Assembly (NCBI GenBank): GCA_963674495.2
Contig: CAXXLG010000002.1
Coordinates: forward strand, 620,001-684,000
Length of the DNA: 64,000 bases
Direction of reading: 5' to 3'
Origin: RGIG3178 sp963674495
GTDB lineage: Bacteria; Bacillota; Clostridia; Christensenellales; QAND01
The notes below the pieces were generated by a model, which made no database searches, had not been told where the DNA came from, and was given only the letters and a program-made list of their open reading frames with translations. Position numbers and translations under genes: made by a program. Shown piece by piece: positions 12,064-18,584 of this stretch; the stretch's first letter is position 1; every line of letters begins with the position of its first letter.

Positions 12064-12783
12064 ATGAAAAGAAAGAAGCTAAATACGAAGAAATTCGCAA
12101 GATTTTTTGTAATCGTTCTGATCGCGGCGGCCATCGTATTTTTCATTGTTTACAAGCCGGCGACTGCCGAGGAGTCCGAAGCGGAACGCGCTTATTACGA
12201 GGAAAAATACAAGAATGAACCAGAACCCGAGGGCGACGTTGCAGTGCTGCTTGATTTTCTTGACACCTGCGTTGGCGGACAATATATCTTTGGTGGACAG
12301 GGAACACCCATAACCCGTGAATTCATTGATAGCACCTACAGGATGTACCCCGATTATTTTGACAACGGACGCCTTGAGTATTTTAACAATATCGCGGAAA
12401 AGGCTAAAACGAACGGATTTGCGTTCCCCGAGGCCCATGCATGGGATTGCAGCGGCCTTTGGTGGTACGCTGTCAGTGAACTGGGTTTTTATGGAGGATA
12501 TGCCGATTACACCGCGCATGATACGTATTATGTTTTTTGTACGCCCATCACCAAAGATGAGCTTGCTCCCGGCGACATCGTGTTTTACATGGAGGGCGAC
12601 GGCCACATATCGCACATGGGCATCATGGGACGTCACGGATACATTTATGAGGCATGCAGCAGCTTAGTGGGCGTTGTATACAAGCGAACCGTCGACAAAC
12701 GTGCTTACAACAATATTGTGAATGGTGGCGTTATCGTCACCAAAAACTGGAATGCTTTTGGTCGTCCCAAGATATTTGAATAA
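12064..12783 (+). CDS. NlpC/P60-like cell-wall hydrolase with N-terminal membrane anchor
   Basis: 239 aa, starting at ATG 12064. There is no Shine-Dalgarno sequence, and the promoter places the transcript start at the ATG. Residues 11-30 form a hydrophobic anchor after a KRKK-rich start, without a lipobox. The catalytic module has WDCSGLWW (Cys129), LAPGDIVFY, and DGHISHMGI (His184 in the usual H-x-G-I position), typical of NlpC/P60 cysteine peptidases that cut peptidoglycan stem peptides. An insertion of about 40 residues separates the FGGQ segment from the Cys. Exported face is likely. It is flanked on both sides by repeat R2. Confidence 0.75.
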   Translation: MKRKKLNTKKFARFFVIVLIAAAIVFFIVYKPATAEESEAERAYYEEKYKNEPEPEGDVAVLLDFLDTCVGGQYIFGGQGTPITREFIDSTYRMYPDYFDNGRLEYFNNIAEKAKTNGFAFPEAHAWDCSGLWWYAVSELGFYGGYADYTAHDTYYVFCTPITKDELAPGDIVFYMEGDGHISHMGIMGRHGYIYEACSSLVGVVYKRTVDKRAYNNIVNGGVIVTKNWNAFGRPKIFE

Positions 12784-12807
12784 GAATGTACTGTGTTTTC
12801 GCGTCGC

Positions 12808-12836
12808 GAATGAAGCAAAGGAACCGTGCTTGCCTA
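12808..12836 (+). repeat. Short dispersed repeat R2, copy 2 (deleted form)
   Basis: CGAATGAAGCAAAGGAACCG then TGCTTGCC. It matches the copy at 13724 but lacks the central TCCCCG. Confidence 0.5.
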
Positions 12837-12885
12837 ATTTTGCAGAAGTTCTTACAACACAACTGCTATTATGAGCGATTTTGAA

Positions 12886-12914
12886 TTGACATAGAATTTA
12901 GTATAAATTATTAT
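12886..12914 (+). promoter_or_regulatory. Promoter of HEAT-repeat gene
   Basis: TTGACA (12886-12891), 17-bp spacer, TATTAT (12909-12914), 32 bp upstream of the start codon. Confidence 0.65.
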
Positions 12915-12945
12915 TGTTTTATACCATATTATTGGAGGTAAATAA

Positions 12946-13464
12946 ATGAATGAGGAAAAAGATACCGTAAACAACGGTGTTGATAGCAATCTTGATGTAG
13001 AAAAAATAGAGAAAAGCGTTGAGGATTTATGCAGGTCGAACTTTTCCAGAAACGTTGCGGTTAAATATCTTTCAGGTGTAGGCAAGGCGGCCATTCCGTA
13101 TGTAATGAAAGCGCTAGATAGCAATATCCATAGAGGCGGCGCGATCGAGACGTTTGTTAAAATGCGCGAAACGGGTATCGAACCGTTAATCGCCTGTCTG
13201 GACGCCCAAAATGTGGATACGCGTAGATTCGCAGCGCGTGGGCTGGGCGATATTGGTAAACCGCTGGCAACAGTGGCTGTTCCCCGGTTAATCGAGCTGC
13301 TGGACGACTGGTATGAATATGTACGTTTTGATTGTGTTTATGCGCTCGGTATTTTAGGCGATAAGGACACCGGTGTTATCTTACGAGAAAGATTAAAAGA
13401 AGAAAAAAGTATTAACGTTCACAATGAAATTGTAACGGCTTTGGAAAGATTGGGATTGATATAA
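12946..13464 (+). CDS. HEAT-repeat domain protein
   Basis: 172 aa, ATG with GGAGG 9 nt upstream. After an acidic N-terminus of about 30 residues come helical pairs with the HEAT pattern: AAIPYVMKALDS, GIEPLIACLDAQNVDTRRFAARGLGDIG, and AVPRLIELLDDWYEYVRFDCVYALGILGD. Such proteins are scaffolds; PBS-lyase-type HEAT repeats of this length are common, mostly of unknown partner. It has its own promoter and terminator, so it is a single-gene unit set between repeats. Confidence 0.8.
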   Translation: MNEEKDTVNNGVDSNLDVEKIEKSVEDLCRSNFSRNVAVKYLSGVGKAAIPYVMKALDSNIHRGGAIETFVKMRETGIEPLIACLDAQNVDTRRFAARGLGDIGKPLATVAVPRLIELLDDWYEYVRFDCVYALGILGDKDTGVILRERLKEEKSINVHNEIVTALERLGLI

Positions 13465-13502
13465 AAAGCACGAAGGAAAATAGATAAACGCCGCTTCAGA
13501 AT

Positions 13503-13530
13503 AAAGGCCCTCCGTGAGGAGAGCCTTTTA
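13503..13530 (+). terminator. Terminator after HEAT-repeat gene
   Basis: AAAGGCCCTCC, GTGA loop, GGAGAGCCTTTT with one bulge. Confidence 0.75.
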
Positions 13531-13542
13531 CCGTTATGAGAA

Positions 13543-13571
13543 GTGAAACAAAAGAACCGTCCCTGTGTTTC
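13543..13571 (+). repeat. Short dispersed repeat R2, copy 3
   Basis: GTGAAACAAAAGAACCGTCC then CTGTGTTTC. It has the same core, AGAACCGTCCC, as copies at 11983 and 13724. GAAACA and TGTTTC at its ends can pair. Confidence 0.6.
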
Positions 13572-13611
13572 CATTGGGTTCTCTGAAAGACATGGTTCTG
13601 CCCTAAGCCCC

Positions 13612-13699
13612 ACGCAGTGGCCGTTTCAAGGGGGCTAGGGGATCGCTAAGGGGCCTAAGGGGGGAAATCGGAATCCTCCCCTGGCCCCTTGGCAAAAGA
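13612..13699 (+). repeat. Dispersed repeat R1, short copy
   Basis: Shares both ends with 11622-11809 (GCAGTGGCCGTTTCAAGGGG at one end, CTGGCCCCTTGG at the other) but lacks roughly 100 bp of interior. This is the pattern of an internally deleted element. Confidence 0.65.
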
Positions 13700-13723
13700 G
13701 AATTGATAGATTTGCTTTACCTG

Positions 13724-13756
13724 CGAATGAAGCAACAGAACCGTCCCCGTGCTTGC
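13724..13756 (+). repeat. Short dispersed repeat R2, copy 4
   Basis: CGAATGAAGCAACAGAACCG then TCCCCGTGCTTGC. It lies 20 bp before the end of the HEPN-motif gene. Confidence 0.6.
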
Positions 13757-13776
13757 TTATTGTTATAGACATATTC

Positions 13777-14904
13777 TTATGGAAGTACATCTAATATTCT
13801 TTTAAAAGTATCGATAATCTTTCGAGTTTCCTCATACTTAAAACCGGCATCAGTATAAATAGAAGTGTATTCCCTAGGAATATCACTAAGTAGAGACATG
13901 CTTTCATAAACACGCTGCCATTCATTACCATTAATATTTACATATTTACTTCCTGGAAATATCTTGGTAATTTCTTGAGTAATATCTATAATTGGCAATC
14001 CATCTTTTATATGAGGTTGTATAATCCCACAACCTTTAAATAATTTAATAAATTTTTGGTTTTTTACGTATTGTCTAAGTATTTCCTCGCAAAGTGCTCT
14101 TGGAATTTCACCATAAATACTCATTTGTGCATTCATTAAATCTTTCTCATTTTTTATTTCAATGGATTTCCCAGATTTATCAAAATATTCGATTATTGCT
14201 AAATTACCATCCTTTATGTCATGCTTCTTAATAATTTCTAATGCTTCAATGCACTTTTGAATAAATTGTTCATTTATTCTATGCTGTATTAATTTTTCTT
14301 GTATACGTAAAAGTGCCTCTTTTGCATCGTAAAATAATGGAAGTATTTCAAAATATTCATCTTGTTTCTGTAAATAATCCTCTTCTTCCTTTTTCCATTC
14401 CTTAAATTCATTGATTAATCTGCTTCTATTTACATAAACCTTTCTTTTTGCTTTTCCGCCTTTTATTATGGATCCGACCGCTCTTGAAATAGGAATATCA
14501 CAGTGTTGAACATAATTTCTTAAGCGATATGTGATCCTATATCCCATACAATTATCATATTCAGAAGCTGTTACATCTTTAAACTTCTTTAGATATGTAT
14601 AATCAGATTTCCACAATCTCTTAATATATGTTTCCCAATGATCTATATACGTTCGAAATGAAAAAAGATAATTCATCGCAAGCCGATTGATATCCTTCTG
14701 GGTTGAATTTAGCACAGCTAGATCTTCACTTGAAAATGCATTATCCATTTCTTCAAATGCTTTCTTCACGATATAAGTTCTATTAATGTCATGGATAAAT
14801 GGACCAAAAAAAGAAGCCACTTCATTAAGCTTTTCCTTTTCTATAGCATCTGCCTCAGCAATAATCCTAATTTCCTTTTTCTTTAAATTTGCAAAGTAAT
14901 TCAT
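13777..14904 (-). CDS. HEPN-motif protein, putative abortive-infection-type RNase
   Basis: 375 aa from ATG 14904, which has GTGAGG 11 nt upstream. A TTG at 14934 would add ten residues and nearly touch the upstream XRE gene. The gene is conspicuously AT-rich compared with its neighbours, a sign of transfer. Residues 129-134 read RNYVQH, the canonical HEPN RX4H motif with Asn after Arg, embedded in a helical region (GYRITYRLRNYVQHCDIPIS). HEPN proteins in Abi and toxin-antitoxin systems are metal-independent RNases. The rest (Lys/Glu-rich helices about 160-200, then a C-terminal region) is not recognised. It is paired with an XRE regulator and probably forms one transcript with it. The defence role is inferred. 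Confidence 0.65.
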   Translation of the reverse strand: MNYFANLKKKEIRIIAEADAIEKEKLNEVASFFGPFIHDINRTYIVKKAFEEMDNAFSSEDLAVLNSTQKDINRLAMNYLFSFRTYIDHWETYIKRLWKSDYTYLKKFKDVTASEYDNCMGYRITYRLRNYVQHCDIPISRAVGSIIKGGKAKRKVYVNRSRLINEFKEWKKEEEDYLQKQDEYFEILPLFYDAKEALLRIQEKLIQHRINEQFIQKCIEALEIIKKHDIKDGNLAIIEYFDKSGKSIEIKNEKDLMNAQMSIYGEIPRALCEEILRQYVKNQKFIKLFKGCGIIQPHIKDGLPIIDITQEITKIFPGSKYVNINGNEWQRVYESMSLLSDIPREYTSIYTDAGFKYEETRKIIDTFKRILDVLP

Positions 14905-14937
14905 GGTTTGTAATGCCTCACTGCTAAGGTGCAAATT

Positions 14938-15261
14938 CTATTTCTTCTTTTTCTGCTCTCTATACGTTTTCAAAAAGGCTTTCAATGCAACGCGCTCGTC
15001 GTCTGTGATATTGCTAAAGAGTTCTTCCCCATCCCGCTTAACGGTGGTATAAGACTGGGGATCGTCCGTACGGCCCAACAAGTAATCTACGGATACATTC
15101 AGATAATCGGCTATTCGCTCAATATGCTTTACGTATGACTTGTTTCTTCCTGCTTTCCAATCACTTACCGTTGAACGGGCAAAGTCCATATCCAATACAA
15201 ACTGTGTATCAGAGATATTTTTACTTTTAAGCAGTTGTAGAATTCTCAATAATGGTTTCAT
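14938..15261 (-). CDS. XRE-family transcriptional regulator
   Basis: 107 aa, ATG with GAGG 8 nt upstream. A Cro/CI-type helix-turn-helix occupies about residues 5-62: TQFVLDMDFARSTVSDWKAGRNK is the HTH, followed by IADYLNVSVDYLLGRTD, the classic XRE dimer end. The C-terminal 40 residues are charged and end in a Lys-rich tail. It is immediately upstream of the HEPN-motif gene, and two 17-bp palindromes in its promoter region are the likely operators, so autorepression is likely. Confidence 0.88.
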   Translation of the reverse strand: MKPLLRILQLLKSKNISDTQFVLDMDFARSTVSDWKAGRNKSYVKHIERIADYLNVSVDYLLGRTDDPQSYTTVKRDGEELFSNITDDERVALKAFLKTYREQKKKK

Positions 15262-15273
15262 ATCAACCTCGCA

Positions 15274-15290
15274 TTACGTTATTTGCGTAA
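15274..15290. promoter_or_regulatory. Palindromic operator O2
   Basis: TTACGTTATTTGCGTAA, that is TTACG-N7-CGTAA, 12 bp upstream of the XRE start codon. A weak minus-strand promoter (TTACGT, 17-bp spacer, TATAAA) would start transcription into this site, so binding would block XRE expression. Confidence 0.7.
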
Positions 15291-15297
15291 TTTTATA

Positions 15298-15326
15298 TTG
15301 ACATTACGTATTTTACGTAATATACT
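15298..15326 (+). promoter_or_regulatory. Divergent promoter with operator O1 filling the spacer
   Basis: TTGACA (15298-15303), exactly 17 bp, TATACT (15321-15326). The 17-bp spacer is the palindrome TTACGTATTTTACGTAA (15304-15320), a second copy of the TTACG-N7-CGTAA operator, centred 30 bp (about three helical turns) from O2. A protein bound here must exclude RNA polymerase. Transcription runs rightwards towards 15480. Confidence 0.75.
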
Positions 15327-15328
15327 AA

Positions 15329-15427
15329 ACACGCACGATAAAAACGCACAAAACAGTACGTGCGTGTCGTGCGGTGGGTCATAGCGGCGTAAACACTCAA
15401 TCTCTCTAAATTGTAGTTTACGCCGCT
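15329..15427 (+). other. Structured leader RNA with two perfect hairpins
   Basis: Starting at the predicted transcript start, ACACGCACG (15329-15337) pairs with CGTGCGTGT (15359-15367), and AGCGGCGTAAAC (15383-15394) pairs with GTTTACGCCGCT (15416-15427). It lies between the operator-controlled promoter and the small CDS at 15480. It could be a structured 5' leader or a separate small RNA; no T run follows. Confidence 0.5.
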
Positions 15428-15479
15428 TGCCCGCATCAGTCAATGAAAATTGTTGGTTGGGGGGGGAAGGGGCACAATC

Positions 15480-15722
15480 ATGTCCGACAAATCCATGGAA
15501 ACCACTGCACAGAAAGCCCTGAAAGCCGTGGCGAAAAGGGAAGGGGTCAGCGTGGAGCGCGTGAGGCGTGAGATGGAGATTGCCATCAATGCCGCACGGG
15601 AAAGTGATGATCCCGACGTCCGGGCTTTGTGGGAGAAGATACCCATGAAAAATAATGGTTTTATAACGGCAGATGATGTTATCGCTTATTTTGTACAGAT
15701 GCATAATAAAGATAATTATTAA
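15480..15722 (+). CDS. Small Spo0A C-terminal-like protein, 80 aa
   Basis: ATG 15480 with AAGGGG 6 nt upstream. The segment ALKAVAKREGVSVERVRREM followed by EIAINAARESDDPDVRALWEKIP resembles the small proteins annotated as Spo0A C-terminal-domain-like, often found in Clostridial accessory elements. It matches one helical part of the Spo0A effector domain, not the full regulator, and lacks a receiver domain. It is transcribed from the divergent promoter controlled by the XRE operator. Assignment rests on sequence resemblance and is moderate. Confidence 0.6.
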   Translation: MSDKSMETTAQKALKAVAKREGVSVERVRREMEIAINAARESDDPDVRALWEKIPMKNNGFITADDVIAYFVQMHNKDNY

Positions 15723-15743
15723 ATCAATCTCTACCCACCCTCG

Positions 15744-15950
15744 GCGCTTCGCTTTTCAAGGGGGATCCAATCCCCCCTTGAGAAACCCCCTGGTACGCTG
15801 TTTTTCTGCGGCAAAACGAGCGGGTTATGGGGTTTGCCACTTCGCATTAAGCTTAGTTTGCGGCAAACAGATTGAATCAAGGGGAACGTGTTTCCCCTTA
15901 AAAAACCCCATTCGCTTGACGAATTGGTCTGCGCTCCTATGACCCGTTGA
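15744..15950 (+). repeat. Direct repeat R3, copy 1 (about 207 bp)
   Basis: Runs from GCGCTTCGCTTTTCAAGGGG to CTCCTATGACCCGTTGAC and is closely similar along its length to 16881-17085. It starts with a hairpin TTCAAGGGGGAT / ATCCCCCCTTGA. No coding frame is conserved. Together with copy 2 it brackets the DUF6512 gene. Bases 15951-16058 hold nothing else recognised. Confidence 0.75.
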
Positions 15951-16058
15951 CGGCACTATGATGTTTTTTTATATTCTATGCAAGCGTACAATGATGGCGC
16001 AGATTTGATCTATACCCGCTCGCCGCCATTTTCGTGTTTCAGATTCCATACCCGCCGG

Positions 16059-16565
16059 TTATGGGATCTTGAAACAGCGGGATGTGCGGGGGGCAAACGT
16101 AAATACAATAAAGGCTGCGGCAAGCAGAATTATGACCGCAAACGCAACAAACAAACACCATGGATTTGGTTTGCAATGCTTATAAATATGAAGCGACAGC
16201 AGTTGCCCCATTGCGATACCAAGAACAAAGGAAAAGATATCCAGCAAGAGGGATTCAATTCCCAATGCGCCGGTATACGTATAGTAAAACGACACGATGA
16301 CCGAAAGACAACTGATGATTGCAACAAGACTGGAACAGAACCACTTTGATGCGGATATTTTGTTGTTGTTTCTTAAAAGAAAATACCCGGCAATCCACCA
16401 GACAAGCATGGGCCAGAATGCCATCTTCAAGTGTTCCCACACGCTTTCATTGACGGGCGCGAAAATGGCAACCGCCGTTGCATTGCCCGACCAGTCGTAT
16501 GCAAAATGCATCAGGGAACCAACGACAAGCACAACCGGAATGCCCCATAATATCCAGCTTTGCAT
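16059..16565 (-). CDS. DUF6512 family membrane protein
   Basis: 168 aa from ATG 16565, chosen because AGGA lies 8 nt upstream; an in-frame ATG at 16631 is possible. Five to six hydrophobic helices span most of the protein. The conserved family segments are SLMHFAYDWSG and FAPVNESVWEHLKMAFWPML near residues 17-55. The function is unknown; the PVNESVWEHLK motif defines the family. It is isolated, lying between two direct repeats R3, with no obvious partner gene. Confidence 0.78.
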   Translation of the reverse strand: MQSWILWGIPVVLVVGSLMHFAYDWSGNATAVAIFAPVNESVWEHLKMAFWPMLVWWIAGYFLLRNNNKISASKWFCSSLVAIISCLSVIVSFYYTYTGALGIESLLLDIFSFVLGIAMGQLLSLHIYKHCKPNPWCLFVAFAVIILLAAAFIVFTFAPRTSRCFKIP

Positions 16566-16785
16566 TGCATTATTCCTGTTTGCAGGCTTGGCTTTGTTCA
16601 ACAAAAACACGCCCCTTAAAAAGATATTCATACATATGACAATCCTGCCTGCCTTATGATTGCAAACGGGATCTTTGCCCCTCCGCCACCCATTTTTATG
16701 GTGCCCCATGACCCCGTTTGCCAGTTTATGAGGATGAAAAGAAGGATCATGATATGCATCGTATCCCGTTCCTCTGAAAGACATG

Positions 16786-16880
16786 GATTCCCACTTCGCT
16801 GCCGCTCGTGCTTATCGCATGCTTTCAGAACCTCCAGTTCGCTTAATCTGCCACTGGCAGCGCTCACTTCCGGTTCCACC
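16786..16880 (-). repeat. Inverted partial copy of repeat R1 interior
   Basis: Read on the minus strand it gives ACCGGAAGTGAGCGC and AAGCGAACTGGAGGTTCTGAA, then CATGTCTTTCAGAGG, matching 11660-11770 of repeat R1. It joins directly to R3 copy 2, suggesting that R1 and R3 belong to one larger repeat family. Confidence 0.55.
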
Positions 16881-17085
16881 GCGCTTCGCTTTTCAAGGGG
16901 GATCCAATCCCCCCTTGAGAAACCCCCTGGTACGCTGTTTTTCTGCGGCAAAACAAGCGGGTTATGGGGTTTGCCGCTTCGCATAAAGCTTAGCTTGTGG
17001 CAAACAGACTAAATCAAGGAGAAAGCGTTTCCCCTTAATAATCCCCATTCTCTAAATGAATCGGGCTGCGCCCCCATGACCCCTT
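16881..17085 (+). repeat. Direct repeat R3, copy 2
   Basis: Begins GCGCTTCGCTTTTCAAGGGG and ends CCCCCATGACCCC. Nearly identical to 15744-15950 in its first 130 bp and more diverged after that. Confidence 0.75.
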
Positions 17086-17578
17086 TTAAAACGATCTGGA
17101 TGTACCCGCCTATGATCTTGTTGGGTTCGAAAACCGCCCTATAAACCCGCGTACAGATTGCATTTTTACGGATAAGTTGACAATTCACTGTCCGATTCGG
17201 CAATACAAAAAAATATTTTTATAAATTATCACTTTGTTGTAATCCCATTAAACGGCAGAGGATAAAAACGTGTGGCGTTTTTTTAGCCGGGCGCTTCGTC
17301 GCGCCGGTTGATGGAACATCCAAGGCGTACTATACTTACAGTATTACGAAGTAGATGGGGCGTTTCGGCCTGTTTTCTCTTGGGCCGGTCATTGGCGCGT
17401 AGGTTTGTTATAATCACTGGACAATGAATGATGGGGCATTTTTATTGGCGTATCCAAATGCCAATGCGTCTTCCGTTTTAATATGATATAAACAGTTCCT
17501 GTCAGATCGGAAAACCTGTGTGGCCTGACCGATTTTACATTTCTCCGGGGGGAGAGCAACCGAAAAGGAGTGAGTGAT
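17086..17578. other. Non-coding region upstream of lipoprotein gene
   Basis: No gene recognised. It holds a GC-rich hairpin CCGGGCGC/GCGCCGG near 17287-17308 and an isolated TATAAT at 17409-17414, a candidate -10 element without a good -35. Confidence 0.35.
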
Positions 17579-18169
17579 ATGAAAACGACCCGTTCCGTCC
17601 ATACGCCGGCCAAGGGGAGAAAGAGCTTTTTCGTAAGATCGGCGGTACTTTTATTGGCAATCGTTGTCATGCTGTCGCTGGCAGCGTGCAAAGGCGACGA
17701 GGATATCACCGGTGCCTGGCACAGCAAGGACGCTGTGATCGAAATAACCTTTAATGAAGACGGGAGTTTTCAGCTGGTTACACAGGAGGGCACCTATGAA
17801 GGCACGTATGTCTTTGATGAAGAGCAGGGGAAGGGCACGCTGACCTATGAAGGCTATGGCGCCGTGTTTACCGTTTCGGATGACGGGCTTGTTTTAGGCG
17901 AAGAAGACGAGGGCGTTGCCATGACGCGCGGGGAGATGGCCATCGTCCAACTGACGCCCACCCCGACGGACACGCCGACCGAAACGCCCACACCGACGCC
18001 GACGGAGACACCTACGCCCAGCAGTACGCCGACGCCGTCTGAAACCGCTACGCCCAGCGGCGCGCCGCAGTACAGCCTGATGCCGTCGATGCCGGCTATG
18101 ACGCTTGTGCCGATGACGCCGTCGCTGACGCTGATTCCCATACCGACCTTCTTCACGTTTGGGACGTAA
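17579..18169 (+). CDS. Lipoprotein with Thr/Pro-rich linker
   Basis: 196 aa. ATG 17579 has AAGGAG 8 nt upstream; the in-frame GTG at 17570 is too close to that site. A signal peptide with lipobox LAAC is at about residues 22-35. The mature domain (about 40-115) begins ITGAWHSKDAVIEITFNEDGSF, a small beta-sheet lipocalin-like or DUF5640-like fold used by many Clostridial lipoproteins. From about 125 to 160 the chain is a low-complexity TPTPTETPT linker, then a hydrophobic Pro/Met-rich tail. Surface-exposed; function unknown. Confidence 0.75.
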   Translation: MKTTRSVHTPAKGRKSFFVRSAVLLLAIVVMLSLAACKGDEDITGAWHSKDAVIEITFNEDGSFQLVTQEGTYEGTYVFDEEQGKGTLTYEGYGAVFTVSDDGLVLGEEDEGVAMTRGEMAIVQLTPTPTDTPTETPTPTPTETPTPSSTPTPSETATPSGAPQYSLMPSMPAMTLVPMTPSLTLIPIPTFFTFGT

Positions 18170-18202
18170 AACAGTGTGGATGGATCGCTGCCGGATTATA
18201 TA

Positions 18203-18231
18203 AAAGACCCTCCAAAGGAGGGCCTTTTTTA
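18203..18231 (+). terminator. Terminator after lipoprotein gene
   Basis: AAAGACCCTCC, AAA loop, GGAGGGCCTTTTTT. Confidence 0.85.
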
Positions 18232-18332
18232 AATGGTTTGGACGCATTTCGGCATGCTATGTTAAATTTTATTATAGACTACGATAGATGATATAACAGT
18301 CCATGCTAACCACAACCGGGTAAAGGCATATT

Positions 18333-18503
18333 ATGGCGGCTAATGTATTTTATTCTATCCTGTTTATTCTGTTGCCGGCGTTTATCATATGGCTATGCGC
18401 AAAATTTTCGCCGTTACAAAAGCTAGGCCCGGTACTCCTGTGCTACCTTGCAGGGGTCATCGTCGGAAATACCGGCGTTTTGGCGGCATGTCCTCCGGTA
18501 TGA
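18333..18503 (+). pseudogene. Truncated N-terminal remnant of a DUF819-like membrane protein
   Basis: A 56-codon frame from ATG 18333 to TGA 18501. It encodes a hydrophobic helix (SILFILLPAFIIWLC) and KLGPVLLCYLAGVIVGNTGV, which resembles the N-terminus of the roughly 400-residue DUF819 transporter-like family. The rest is missing. It has no clear ribosome site and lies in an otherwise empty intergenic region. An alternative is a genuine small membrane protein. Confidence 0.5.
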
Positions 18504-18584
18504 TCATAAAATATGCGCAAAAAACCTCATCTTTTGCTACAATGAACATAGAAAGCGCATGTCCAACATAAAGGAGGAATCCCC

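Noticed and set aside
11983..13756. CRISPR array
   Set aside because: The repeats are irregularly spaced by genes and vary in sequence; no spacer pattern or cas gene.
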